Below are positions 16,621-24,324 of a stretch of 34,413 nt of DNA, piece after piece (position 1 is the first letter of the stretch; each line of letters starts with the position of its first letter). Below the pieces are notes generated by a model. The model was not told the DNA's origin, made no database searches, and saw only the letters and a list, made by a program, of their open reading frames with translations. The position numbers and the translations under genes were made by a program. The stretch comes from Bacillota bacterium. Lineage in GTDB: Bacteria; Bacillota; Clostridia; Tissierellales; Tissierellaceae. The stretch is taken from NCBI GenBank assembly GCA_023388495.1, contig JAEWGC010000020.1:1-34413 (forward strand), read 5' to 3'.

Positions 16621-17694
16621 ATGAATATTAGAAAATTTGTTCCAATTTTAGTAGCAGTTGCTTTAATTGCCCTTGGAGTAGGCCTTTTATCCCTAAGGTA
16701 TAATGACAACTATAGATTTGTAAGTTCTAAAACTGGTAACCTATTAAATATTAATTCTAGGGGTGGGATGGTTAAAATAGGCACAGATGGAATAGAAGTT
16801 AAAGATGGTAAAGACCATGTAGTTGTTGGCTGGGATGGTATAAAGGTTAAAGACGGTAATGATGAAGTTTCTGTAGGATGGGATGGAGTTAAGGTTAAAG
16901 AAGGAAATAAGTCTATATTTAGCATTGGCAAGAACTGGAATTGGTTTGGCATAAGTTCTAGGGATTTAAAATGGGAAACAATAGATGAGGAAAGGCTTTC
17001 TGAAATAAATGGAGTAAATAAAATAGAAATATCCTCTCAATTTATAGATATTAAAGTAACTTCAGAGGATAGAGATAATGTCCGCATTCACTATTACGGT
17101 AAGATGAAGACAAATGTAGTGCCAGAATTAAAGGTTGAAAAAACATCAAGTAAGCTAAATATCAAGCTTGAGCATAATAGTAATAGTTATTCAGTGGTAG
17201 AATCTGATGTTGTTCTAGAGGTATTTGTACCTAAGTCATTTAATGGTGAATTAAATACTACTTCATCTTCAGGTGATATCTATATGAAGGATTTAGTAGG
17301 AAAGAATCTAAATGTTTCAGCCAGCTCTGGTGATTTACAGCTAGAAAATTTGGAAGCTCAAGTATTTAATTTAACTACTTCCTCTGGAGAAATTATATTA
17401 AATGATTCATTAGGTGAAATTAGAGCAGCTTCAAGTTCTGGTGATATTTTCTTAGATAACTCAAGGTCCAATGAAAATATTAATGCCACTACCAGCTCTG
17501 GTGATGTTTCTATTAAGCTTGGAGATGATGCTAATTATAAAGTGGAGGGAACTACTTCATCAGGTGATGTTTATTATGATGGACCTATTAGTATTGAAAA
17601 GGATAGAAGTGGAAAGTTTAATCTTACAATAGGTTCAGGGGAAAAATCTATTAAAGTCAGTACTTCATCGGGAGATGTTAGGTTTAGTAGATAA
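16621..17694 (+). CDS. DUF4097 beta-helix repeat protein, membrane anchored
   Basis: A 357-residue protein with one N-terminal membrane helix (about residues 6-25), the rest predicted outside or at the membrane face. Residues 52-99 are three tandem 16-residue units with consensus G-x-DG-I-x-VK-D/E-G, which I have not seen described for this family. A linker rich in Trp (KNWNWFG) follows. From about residue 215 to the end there are seven SSG[DE] rungs spaced 15-25 residues apart, the mark of the DUF4097 right-handed beta-helix. The family is often paired with PadR and HAAS genes and linked to envelope stress. Its biochemical role is not known. Confidence 0.88.
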   Translation: MNIRKFVPILVAVALIALGVGLLSLRYNDNYRFVSSKTGNLLNINSRGGMVKIGTDGIEVKDGKDHVVVGWDGIKVKDGNDEVSVGWDGVKVKEGNKSIFSIGKNWNWFGISSRDLKWETIDEERLSEINGVNKIEISSQFIDIKVTSEDRDNVRIHYYGKMKTNVVPELKVEKTSSKLNIKLEHNSNSYSVVESDVVLEVFVPKSFNGELNTTSSSGDIYMKDLVGKNLNVSASSGDLQLENLEAQVFNLTTSSGEIILNDSLGEIRAASSSGDIFLDNSRSNENINATTSSGDVSIKLGDDANYKVEGTTSSGDVYYDGPISIEKDRSGKFNLTIGSGEKSIKVSTSSGDVRFSR

Positions 17695-18019
17695 ATAGGT
17701 ATATATTAGAAGGATTTGAAAACTTAGTAGGTATAACTACTGGTGGCGATGGAATCGGAATAGATCTACTATTTTTGTCGTTGACTAATATATGAAGATG
17801 ATAAAGCATTCAATATTTTATAAATAACTAAGACATTAAGACAGGAGGGGCCAATATCTATGGCACAGAAGTTTCTCCTGTTTTTTTATTATATAAAATG
17901 ATTTTCTAAGTTATTTTAATAACAATAATTAAATTTCATATTTTTATTTATACCAAATGATGGTACAATAAAAGCAAAGTAAATCCGTATCTTTTTTAAC
18001 TAAGGAGATGAAATAGAAT
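17695..18019 (+). other. Intergenic region between DUF4097 and phosphatase genes
   Basis: No gene was found. It contains the terminator at 17838-17887 and an AT-rich stretch with TACAAT at 17964-17969 that may be the -10 box for the phosphatase gene. The -35 partner is poor. The segment 17710-17800 shows nothing recognisable. Confidence 0.6.
17838..17887 (+). terminator. Two-tier terminator hairpin
   Basis: Outer stem 17838-17847 with 17875-17884 (10 bp, one G-U), inner stem GCCA/TGGC (17850-17853 with 17861-17864), then a T-run. The right arm GTTTCTCCTGT is identical to that of the nudC terminator. Confidence 0.8.
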
Positions 18020-18721
18020 ATGAAATATGTAATTAGTGATATACATGGTAAATTAGATAGATTGAAAAGATTGATTGAAATTATTGAACTCTGTGATGAA
18101 GACAAGCTTTATATAATTGGAGATTTAGTTGATAGAGGGGAAAAATCCATTGAAACTATAGAATTTGTCATGAATCATCCACAGATAGAAGTGATTATGG
18201 GGAACCATGATGAAATGATGCTTTATGCTTTAAAATATAAAGATGAAAAACAAATAGAAAGATGGGGAAGGAATGGCTGTGAACCCACTATTGAAGGCTT
18301 CCATAAGAGAACTCCAGAGGAGCAGGAAAGAATTTTATCCTATATAGAAGGGCTTCCATATTTTAAGATAATAGATGATAAATATCTACTGGTACACGCT
18401 GGGTTTGAGCCAGCTAGATTATTCCAAAATATAGGAGAAATGTCACTAGAAGAAGCATTGATAGAGCAAAGGGATAGACTTGTTTGGGTAAGGGAAGATT
18501 TCTTGAAAAGTAAGGCTTTAGATAGTTTGATAACCATATTTGGACATTCACCTAGAAGATATATAGACAAGCTATTTGAAATAGAATCAAAGCTACCCTA
18601 TGAAATTTGGTTTGATGATATCTATAATGATAAAATAGGAATAGATACGGGGAATTGCTATGAAGGTGGTAGGATGGCTTGTTTGAGGCTAGAAGACCAT
18701 AAAGTATTTTATGTGGACTAA
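18020..18721 (+). CDS. PPP-type metallophosphatase (PrpA/Ser-Thr phosphatase-like)
   Basis: A 233-residue soluble phosphatase of the calcineurin-like superfamily. The metal-binding motifs are all present: DIHGK near residue 7, GDLVDRG near residue 36, GNHDEM near residue 66, LLVHAG near residue 127 and FGHSP near residue 174. This set and length match bacterial PPP-family enzymes such as PrpA/PrpB or lambda-type phosphatases, which act on phosphoproteins or on nucleotides such as Ap4A. No kinase partner is encoded nearby. AAGGAGATGAAA lies upstream of the ATG. The stop codon lies in the arm of the terminator shared with rodA. Confidence 0.88.
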   Translation: MKYVISDIHGKLDRLKRLIEIIELCDEDKLYIIGDLVDRGEKSIETIEFVMNHPQIEVIMGNHDEMMLYALKYKDEKQIERWGRNGCEPTIEGFHKRTPEEQERILSYIEGLPYFKIIDDKYLLVHAGFEPARLFQNIGEMSLEEALIEQRDRLVWVREDFLKSKALDSLITIFGHSPRRYIDKLFEIESKLPYEIWFDDIYNDKIGIDTGNCYEGGRMACLRLEDHKVFYVD

Positions 18722-18760
18722 TAATAAAGGGAGACGTTTCCACGTCCCCCTTTATTATTA
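18719..18760. terminator. Bidirectional terminator joining two stop codons
   Basis: 19-base arms 18719-18737 and 18742-18760, loop TTCC, one A-C mismatch. The left arm begins with the phosphatase stop TAA and the right arm ends with the rodA stop on the other strand, so the two stop codons pair with each other. A-rich and T-rich feet serve both directions. Confidence 0.92.
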
Positions 18761-19864
18761 AAAAGTTAATTCTTCTCTATGAACACTTACACTTAGGATT
18801 ATACCTATACAAATCATATTAGATAATTGAAACGTTCCTCCATAACTTATAAATGGAAGGGGGATACCTGTTATAGGCATAAGGCCTATAGTCATTCCTA
18901 TGTTTTCCCATATGTGGAAAAGAAACATTGCTGCAAATCCAACTATCATTAAGGAACCAAATAAATCCTTAGATTTTCTAGCTATTACTATAAACCTATT
19001 AAGTAATACAAAATATAAAAAGATCAGTCCAAGTCCTCCCATAAGACCCAACTCTTCACCAATTACGGCAAAGATATAGTCAGTTTGCTTTTCTGGGATA
19101 TAATTAAATTGGGTATATACACCCTGGAACAAGCCTCTACCAAAGATTTTACCAGAACCAATGGCTATTCTACCTTGTGCAGCCTGATATCCAGTGCCTA
19201 CAGTATCCCTTTCTGGATCTAAAAAGTTAAATATACGATCTCTTTGATATTTATCAAGTTTAAACCATAATACAGGAAGGCTAAGTAGTCCCAGTGACAA
19301 TGCATAACCAATATACTTCCACTTTATCCCAGCAATAAATAGCATTGCAGCTATGAAAAATACAAATACCATAGCAGTACCAGCATCTGGCTGAAGGAGT
19401 ATAAGTACTACAGGGGTAAAGGCAAAGGCTAATATTTTTAATAGAGTAAAGGGTTCATTTATACTTTCTTTGTGATTATCTATAAATTTGGCTAAGGATA
19501 TAATTAAACCAATCTTAACAAATTCTGCTGGCTGAAAAGTTACAGGACCTAAGGTAAGCCATGAACGGGCACCCCACTCTTTATCGCCTGTACCAAATAT
19601 AAGAACCGCTATAAGTAAAATATTACATACTACATAAATGGGAATATATAATTTCCCTAGAAACTCATAATCCAATAGGACTAATATAATAATGGCAACT
19701 ATTCCTATAATGGTTGCGATACCCTGGGTTTTTACAAAGGCCATAGTTTCTTTGCTTAGAGTTGCACTTCTTATCATAAGGAGACCATAACCACATAGTA
19801 ATAGAGTGGTTAAAAATAATATATAGTCAAATTTTTTATAGGCTTTTTTCTTTAAATTGAACAT
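18758..19864 (-). CDS. rodA: RodA, SEDS peptidoglycan glycosyltransferase
   Basis: A 368-residue membrane protein with about ten helices, of the SEDS family (RodA/FtsW/SpoVE). Motifs: GARSWLTLGPVTFQPAEFVK, LLQPDAGTAMVF, RDRIFNFLDPERD with GYQAAQGRIAIGSG, EKQTDYIFAVIGEELG, and a GMTIGLMPITGIPLPFISYG stretch near the end. ENIGMTIGLMP rather than the FtsW-type pattern favours RodA. It polymerises lipid II into glycan strands during cell elongation, working with a class B PBP. Neither that PBP nor mreBCD is in the window. AAGGAAG stands 7 bases before the ATG. SpoVE is a less likely alternative. Confidence 0.92.
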   Translation of the reverse strand: MFNLKKKAYKKFDYILFLTTLLLCGYGLLMIRSATLSKETMAFVKTQGIATIIGIVAIIILVLLDYEFLGKLYIPIYVVCNILLIAVLIFGTGDKEWGARSWLTLGPVTFQPAEFVKIGLIISLAKFIDNHKESINEPFTLLKILAFAFTPVVLILLQPDAGTAMVFVFFIAAMLFIAGIKWKYIGYALSLGLLSLPVLWFKLDKYQRDRIFNFLDPERDTVGTGYQAAQGRIAIGSGKIFGRGLFQGVYTQFNYIPEKQTDYIFAVIGEELGLMGGLGLIFLYFVLLNRFIVIARKSKDLFGSLMIVGFAAMFLFHIWENIGMTIGLMPITGIPLPFISYGGTFQLSNMICIGIILSVSVHREELTF

Positions 19865-19978
19865 AGTACTACTTCCTTTCTAAATCCTAAATTCAATTAT
19901 AACATATTTTATCTTTTTCAAGTAGTTAAAAATAAATAACAATGTGGTATTATAATATATAGAGAAAGGATGATTATA

Positions 19979-20809
19979 ATGTTAAAGATTGGTTGTCATT
20001 TATCTATTTCCAAGGGATTGAATAATGCAGCACTAGATGCAATATCTATAGGAGCAAATACATTTCAATTTTTTACAAGAAATCCTAGAGGTGGTAAGGC
20101 AAGGGAAATTGATCGAGATGAATTAAATAAGCTTAAAATATTGATGGAAGATAATAATTTTGCACCACTTTTTGCTCATGGAGCTTATACTATGAACCTA
20201 GCTTCAAATAAAGAAGAGACTAGGGAATTTGCAAAGATGATATTAAAGGATGATTTGGAGAGATTAAAAATTATTCCAAATACCTATTATATATTTCATC
20301 CTGGTTCCCATGTAGGACAAGGAAGTGAAAAGGGCATAGAGTTAATAGTAAATGCTCTTAATGATGCAATAGATGAAAATAATGAGACAGTAATTTTACT
20401 TGAAGGTATGTCAGGTAAGGGGACAGAAGTAGGTAGAAATATGGAAGAACTTAAAGCTATAATAGATGGAGTTAATAATAATAAAAATTTAGGAATATGT
20501 ATAGATAGCTGTCATTTATATTCTGCAGGATATGATATAGTAAATGATTTAGATGGAGTATTAGAAAAGATAGATAAAATAGTAGGTATAGATAGATTAA
20601 AGGCAGTTCATCTTAATGATAGTAAGGTAGAATTTAATTCTAACAAGGATAGACATGAGGTTATAGGAGAAGGAACTATAGGTTTTGATGCTATAGTAAA
20701 TATTATTAACCATCCAATACTGAGAAACTTGCCTTTTAATTTAGAAACACCAAATGAACTAGATGGATATAAAAAAGAAATCCAAATGCTTAGAAAGGAA
20801 TATAGATGA
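19979..20809 (+). CDS. nfo: Endonuclease IV (deoxyribonuclease IV)
   Basis: A 276-residue AP endonuclease with a TIM-barrel and three zinc ions, acting in base excision repair by cutting 5-prime to abasic sites. Family segments: GCHLSISKGL at the start, ANTFQFFTRNPRG, FAHGAYTMNLA, YYIFHPGSHVGQG, LLEGMSGKGTEVG, CIDSCHLYSAGYD, AVHLNDSKVEF with DRHEVIGEGTIGF. ATG 19979 is chosen because GAAAGGA is 8 bases upstream. The ATG at 19970 overlaps it. TATAAT at 19951 is a plausible -10 box. The stop overlaps the queG start by 4 bases. Confidence 0.95.
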   Translation: MLKIGCHLSISKGLNNAALDAISIGANTFQFFTRNPRGGKAREIDRDELNKLKILMEDNNFAPLFAHGAYTMNLASNKEETREFAKMILKDDLERLKIIPNTYYIFHPGSHVGQGSEKGIELIVNALNDAIDENNETVILLEGMSGKGTEVGRNMEELKAIIDGVNNNKNLGICIDSCHLYSAGYDIVNDLDGVLEKIDKIVGIDRLKAVHLNDSKVEFNSNKDRHEVIGEGTIGFDAIVNIINHPILRNLPFNLETPNELDGYKKEIQMLRKEYR

Positions 20810-21837
20810 ATTCATTAAATCAATATATAGTTGATAAATCTAAAGAAGTAGGTATAGATATTTGTGGCTTTACAGATGGGCTACCATTATATAATTTAAA
20901 GGATTATCTTTTATATAGGGAAGAAAAGAGCATAAAAACTGAGTTTGAGGAAAATGATATAGATAAGAGAATAGATCCTAGGATCACTATGCCAAACTGT
21001 AAATCCATTATTGTTCTAGGAATTTCCTATAATGTAGATTATGATGAAAAACCTGAATATCCACTAAGGGGTAAACTATCAAAATCCAGTTGGGGAATAG
21101 ATTATCATGTAGTTTTAAAACAAAAAATAGAACTCCTTATTGAAGAAATAAAAAAACAGGTCCATTTTGAGTATAAGTATTTTGTAGATACGGGACCATT
21201 ATTAGATAGGGAGATGGCAAGGAAGGCTGGTATTGGATATTATGGGAAAAATTGTTCTATTATAAATGAGGAGTATGGATCATTTATTTTTTTAGGGTAT
21301 ATATTGACTGATTTAGACTTGGAATTTAGTGAAGAGGTTTCAAACAAATGTGGGGACTGTGATCTTTGCCTAAGGGCGTGTCCCACTGGAGCCTTGGAAG
21401 GACAAGGTAAATTTAATCCTAAAAAATGTATATCCTATCTTACTCAAACAAAGGATAATATACCTAATTCCCTTAGGGAGAAAATGGGGATAAAGATATA
21501 TGGCTGCGATACTTGTCAATTAGTTTGTCCTAAGAATAATGGTGTGAAAAAGTCTAGCCATGAGGAGTTCATCCCTGAAGCTCATGGATATATAAATATA
21601 GAAGAACTATTATCTATGTCTAATAGAGAGTTTAAGAAAAAATATGGAAGTATGGCAGGTAGCTGGAGAGGGAAGACTATCCTCAAAAGAAATGCCATAA
21701 TTGCCTTGGGCAATATGAAAAAAATAGAAAATATACATCTTCTTATACCTGAGTTGAGGGATTCTAATCCTATAATAAGGGAATATGCAGAATGGGCTAT
21801 AGTTAATATTTTTTTAACAAGCCTATCCAATAAATAA
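20806..21837 (+). CDS. queG: Epoxyqueuosine reductase QueG
   Basis: A 343-residue cobalamin-dependent iron-sulfur enzyme for the last step of queuosine synthesis in tRNA, reducing epoxyqueuosine. The N-terminal reductase region has FVDTGPLLDREMARKAGIG, continuing YYGKNC, which includes the conserved acid. Two 4Fe-4S clusters are shown by CGDCDLCLRACPTGAL and CDTCQLVCPKN. A short HEAT-like helical tail (ILKRNAIIALGNM, then PIIREYAEWAI) ends the protein, as in known structures. Translation is coupled to nfo by an ATGA overlap, with AAGGAA upstream inside nfo. Other queuosine genes are not in the window. Confidence 0.95.
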   Translation: MNSLNQYIVDKSKEVGIDICGFTDGLPLYNLKDYLLYREEKSIKTEFEENDIDKRIDPRITMPNCKSIIVLGISYNVDYDEKPEYPLRGKLSKSSWGIDYHVVLKQKIELLIEEIKKQVHFEYKYFVDTGPLLDREMARKAGIGYYGKNCSIINEEYGSFIFLGYILTDLDLEFSEEVSNKCGDCDLCLRACPTGALEGQGKFNPKKCISYLTQTKDNIPNSLREKMGIKIYGCDTCQLVCPKNNGVKKSSHEEFIPEAHGYINIEELLSMSNREFKKKYGSMAGSWRGKTILKRNAIIALGNMKKIENIHLLIPELRDSNPIIREYAEWAIVNIFLTSLSNK

Positions 21838-21874
21838 AAAAGGCTTCTATTGAAGTTATAAGGAAGCCTTTTTT
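21836..21874 (+). terminator. Terminator after queG
   Basis: AAAAAAGGCTTC (21836-21847) pairs with GAAGCCTTTTTT (21863-21874), a 12-bp perfect stem with a 15-base loop and six T. Confidence 0.9.
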
Positions 21875-21942
21875 GAAACTCATGTACGAAAAGTTATTAT
21901 TTATAGAAAATTAAAGCAGAACTTTTCTATTCGTTATAAAAA
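21863..21942 (+). repeat. Intergenic element, copy 1
   Basis: Starting in the queG terminator and running to TTATAAAA, this stretch aligns with 24221-24292: AGCCTTTTTTGAAA, then CAT-TACG-AAAA, then a TTTTC-TAT hairpin arm and TTATAAAA in the same order. GAAAAGTT and AACTTTTC form an 8-bp stem inside it. Role unknown. It lies just before the -10 box TATAAT (21951) of the next gene. Confidence 0.45.
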
Positions 21943-21996
21943 ATATATGTTATAATGTAATTGTGTTAAATATTAGAAAAATTAGGAGGTTTTACT

Positions 21997-23187
21997 GTGT
22001 CTAATGTTCACGAATTAAATTTTTTAAAGGAAAAAATTGAGGAACTTAAGAAGGATGGGGTTTATAGGAAATTACCTGTATTAGAAACTCCAAGTCAACC
22101 AGAAGTAATATTAAATGGTAAGCCAGTTATAAACTTATCTTCAAATAACTATCTTGGATTTGCTAACCATCCAAGGCTTAAGAGAGCTGCTATTGAAGCT
22201 GTTGAAAAATATGGTGCAGGTTCAGGTGCTGTTAGAACTATTATAGGAAATATGGATATTCATGAAAACCTAGAAAAATTAATAGCTGAATTTAAAGGAG
22301 ATGAATCAGCATTCCTATACCAATCAGCTTTTAATTGTAATGCTGGTACAATCCAAGCTATAACAGAAGCAGGAGATATAATAATATCTGACGAATTAAA
22401 CCACGCTTCAATAATAGATGGTTGTAGATTGTCAAAGGCTTCAAAGGGTGTTTATAAGCACTCTGATATGGATAGTTTAGAAGCAGTATTAAAAGATGCT
22501 AGAGATAAATATAAAAATATCCTAATCATTACTGATGGTGTATTTAGTATGGATGGAGATATTGCAAAACTTCCTGAAATAGTTCAATTAGCAGAAAAAT
22601 ACGAAGCTATGACTTATGTAGATGACTCCCATGGTTCAGGAGTATTAGGTAGAAGCGGAAGAGGTACTGTTGACCATTTTGGATTACATGGTAGAGTAGA
22701 CTTTGGAATGGGTTGTCTTTCAAAGGCCATAGGAGTAATGGGAGGATATATAGCAGGGTCTAAAACTGTATATGAATGGTTAAGTCATAGAGCAAGACCA
22801 GTATTATTTAGTACTTCTTTACCACCAGCAGCTGTTGGAGCAATTACTGAGGCAATAACTATGTTAATGGAATCAACAGAATACACTGATAGACTATGGG
22901 ATAATGCAAGATATTGGAAAGAAAAGATTGGCAGCTTAGGATATAACACTGGACATAGTGAAACTCCAATTACTCCAGTAATCATTGGAGATGAAGCGAA
23001 GACTATGGAATTCAGTAGAAAGTTACTTGAAAATGGAGTTTTCGTATCAGGTATCGTATTCCCAACAGTTCCAAGAGGAACAGGAAGAGTTAGATGTATG
23101 GTAACTGCAGAACATACAAAGGAACAATTAGATAGAGCAGCAGCTGTATTTGAAAAAGTAGGAAAAGAAATGAATATATTAAAATAA
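21997..23187 (+). CDS. kbl: Glycine C-acetyltransferase / 2-amino-3-ketobutyrate CoA ligase family
   Basis: A 396-residue PLP enzyme of the alpha-oxoamine synthase family. Motifs: INLSSNNYLGFANHP, YGAGSGAVRTIIGN, DELNHASIIDG, VDDSHGSGVLGRSG and the PLP lysine in LSKAIGVMGGYIAGS. The best fit is Kbl, which joins glycine and acetyl-CoA (or runs in reverse in threonine breakdown), with BioF as an alternative. No tdh gene is beside it, and no biotin genes are present, so pathway direction is open. The GTG start has AGGAGG 7 bases upstream, and TATAAT at 21951 may be its -10 box. It has its own terminator, so it is a single-gene unit. Confidence 0.88.
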   Translation: MSNVHELNFLKEKIEELKKDGVYRKLPVLETPSQPEVILNGKPVINLSSNNYLGFANHPRLKRAAIEAVEKYGAGSGAVRTIIGNMDIHENLEKLIAEFKGDESAFLYQSAFNCNAGTIQAITEAGDIIISDELNHASIIDGCRLSKASKGVYKHSDMDSLEAVLKDARDKYKNILIITDGVFSMDGDIAKLPEIVQLAEKYEAMTYVDDSHGSGVLGRSGRGTVDHFGLHGRVDFGMGCLSKAIGVMGGYIAGSKTVYEWLSHRARPVLFSTSLPPAAVGAITEAITMLMESTEYTDRLWDNARYWKEKIGSLGYNTGHSETPITPVIIGDEAKTMEFSRKLLENGVFVSGIVFPTVPRGTGRVRCMVTAEHTKEQLDRAAAVFEKVGKEMNILK

Positions 23188-23190
23188 TTT

Positions 23191-23214
23191 AAGGGAGAGA
23201 TATTCTCCCTTTTT
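23191..23214 (+). terminator. Terminator after kbl
   Basis: AAGGGAGA (23191-23198), loop GATAT, TCTCCCTT (23204-23211), then T residues. It begins 4 bases after the stop codon. Confidence 0.9.
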
Positions 23215-23272
23215 ATTATACATATACATAGAATAGGATAAGGTGTAGAATATATAGTATAGAGGTGGTTAT

Positions 23273-23554
23273 ATGATAATAGGTGCTTGTGAATTAAAGC
23301 TACTAATATATGAATCAAACTCCTTAAAAGACAAAAGACATGTTATAAAAAGTGTAATAGGAAGAATTGAGTCAAGGTTTAATGTGGCCATAGCAGAAAT
23401 AGACTTAAACGATAGTTGGAAAACTTCCATAATTGGATTTGCCTGTGTAACAAATGATGTAAATATTGCTAATCAAATCATATCAAATGTGATAAAATTT
23501 ATAGATGAAGATGGTAGGGTAGAAATAATAGAAGAAGAAAAAGAAATATTGTAG
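23273..23554 (+). CDS. DUF503 family protein (YlxP-like)
   Basis: A 93-residue protein of the DUF503 family: MIIGACELKLLIYESNSLKD, then KRHVIKSVIGRIESRFNVAI and AEIDLNDSWKTSIIGFACVT. The family has a small alpha-beta fold. In Bacillus the member YlxP lies in the nusA-infB-rbfA cluster, suggesting a ribosome or RNA role that is not proven. Here it lies directly before endonuclease III, with a gap of 8 bases, and not in the nusA cluster. AGAGGTGG precedes the ATG. Confidence 0.85.
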   Translation: MIIGACELKLLIYESNSLKDKRHVIKSVIGRIESRFNVAIAEIDLNDSWKTSIIGFACVTNDVNIANQIISNVIKFIDEDGRVEIIEEEKEIL

Positions 23555-23562
23555 GTGATATA

Positions 23563-24210
23563 ATGAAAAAAATGTTATCAAAAGAAGAAGTAAAGATTGT
23601 ACTGGATAAGTTAATGGAAAGATTCCCAGATGCAAAGGCAGAACTAGATTTTACAAATTCCTTTGAATTACTAATAGCAACCATTCTTTCAGCCCAATGT
23701 ACAGATGTTCAAGTGAATAAGACTACATCAAAATTATTTAAGGAACTGAAAACACCAGAGGACTATGTAGAATTATCTGAAGAAGAATTAGGGCAAAGGA
23801 TTAAATCCTGTGGATTTTACAAGACTAAGAGTAAAAATATCCTAGAGACATGTAGGCTTCTTATAAATGAACATAATAGTCAAGTGCCTAGTACTATGGA
23901 AAAACTAACTACTTTACCTGGGGTTGGTAGAAAGACTGCAAATGTAGTTTTATCAAATGCCTTTGATACTCCAGCTATTGCAGTAGATACTCATGTGTTT
24001 AGGGTATCCAATAGAATTGGCTTGGCTAATAGTTCTAATGTCCTAGATACGGAAAAAGATTTAATGGATAATATAGAAAGAGAAATGTGGTCAAAGGCAC
24101 ATCATCTATTAATCTTTCATGGAAGAAGAATTTGTAAGGCTAGAAAACCCTTATGTGATATATGTCCAATAACTGATTATTGTTTTTACTATAAAAAAGG
24201 CCCCCAATAA
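23563..24210 (+). CDS. nth: Endonuclease III
   Basis: A 215-residue DNA glycosylase and AP lyase for oxidised pyrimidines. The helix-hairpin-helix LPGVGRKTANVVLSNAF contains the catalytic lysine, and the following IAVDTHVFRVSNRIG contains the catalytic aspartate. The 4Fe-4S cluster is set by C-x6-C-x2-C-x5-C in CKARKPLCDICPITDYC near the end. ATILSAQCTDVQVNKTT is also typical. It is co-transcribed with the DUF503 gene. The left arm of its terminator lies within the last codons. With nfo 3 kb upstream, the region holds two base-excision repair enzymes. Confidence 0.95.
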   Translation: MKKMLSKEEVKIVLDKLMERFPDAKAELDFTNSFELLIATILSAQCTDVQVNKTTSKLFKELKTPEDYVELSEEELGQRIKSCGFYKTKSKNILETCRLLINEHNSQVPSTMEKLTTLPGVGRKTANVVLSNAFDTPAIAVDTHVFRVSNRIGLANSSNVLDTEKDLMDNIEREMWSKAHHLLIFHGRRICKARKPLCDICPITDYCFYYKKGPQ

Positions 24211-24232
24211 ACATTAAAAGGTAGCCTTTTTT
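24193..24232 (+). terminator. Terminator after nth
   Basis: AAAAAAGGC (24193-24201) pairs with GCCTTTTTT (24224-24232), a 9-bp stem with a 22-base loop. The left arm overlaps the end of nth. Confidence 0.75.
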
Positions 24233-24292
24233 GAAATCCATTACGGAAAATTTACATAAGGGAAGATTAAGATTTTCCTATGGATTATAAAA
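24221..24292 (+). repeat. Intergenic element, copy 2
   Basis: This partner of 21863-21942 also starts in a terminator and ends in TTATAAAA. CCAT and GGAAAA pair with TTTTCC and ATGG to make an interrupted stem at the same place as the stem of copy 1. It lies 32 bases upstream of the FtsA-like gene. Confidence 0.45.
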
Positions 24293-24324
24293 CAGAAATT
24301 AAACAATAGGAAGAAGGTGGTATT

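Noticed and set aside
17255..17690. Repeated TCTTCAGGTGAT-like DNA units
   Set aside because: They encode the SSGD rungs of the DUF4097 protein in frame, with synonymous differences, so they reflect protein structure rather than a DNA repeat element.
21875..21996. Possible glycine riboswitch before kbl
   Set aside because: The AT-rich stretch lacks the conserved purine-rich junctions of that class. Only the hairpin element and a -10 box are seen.
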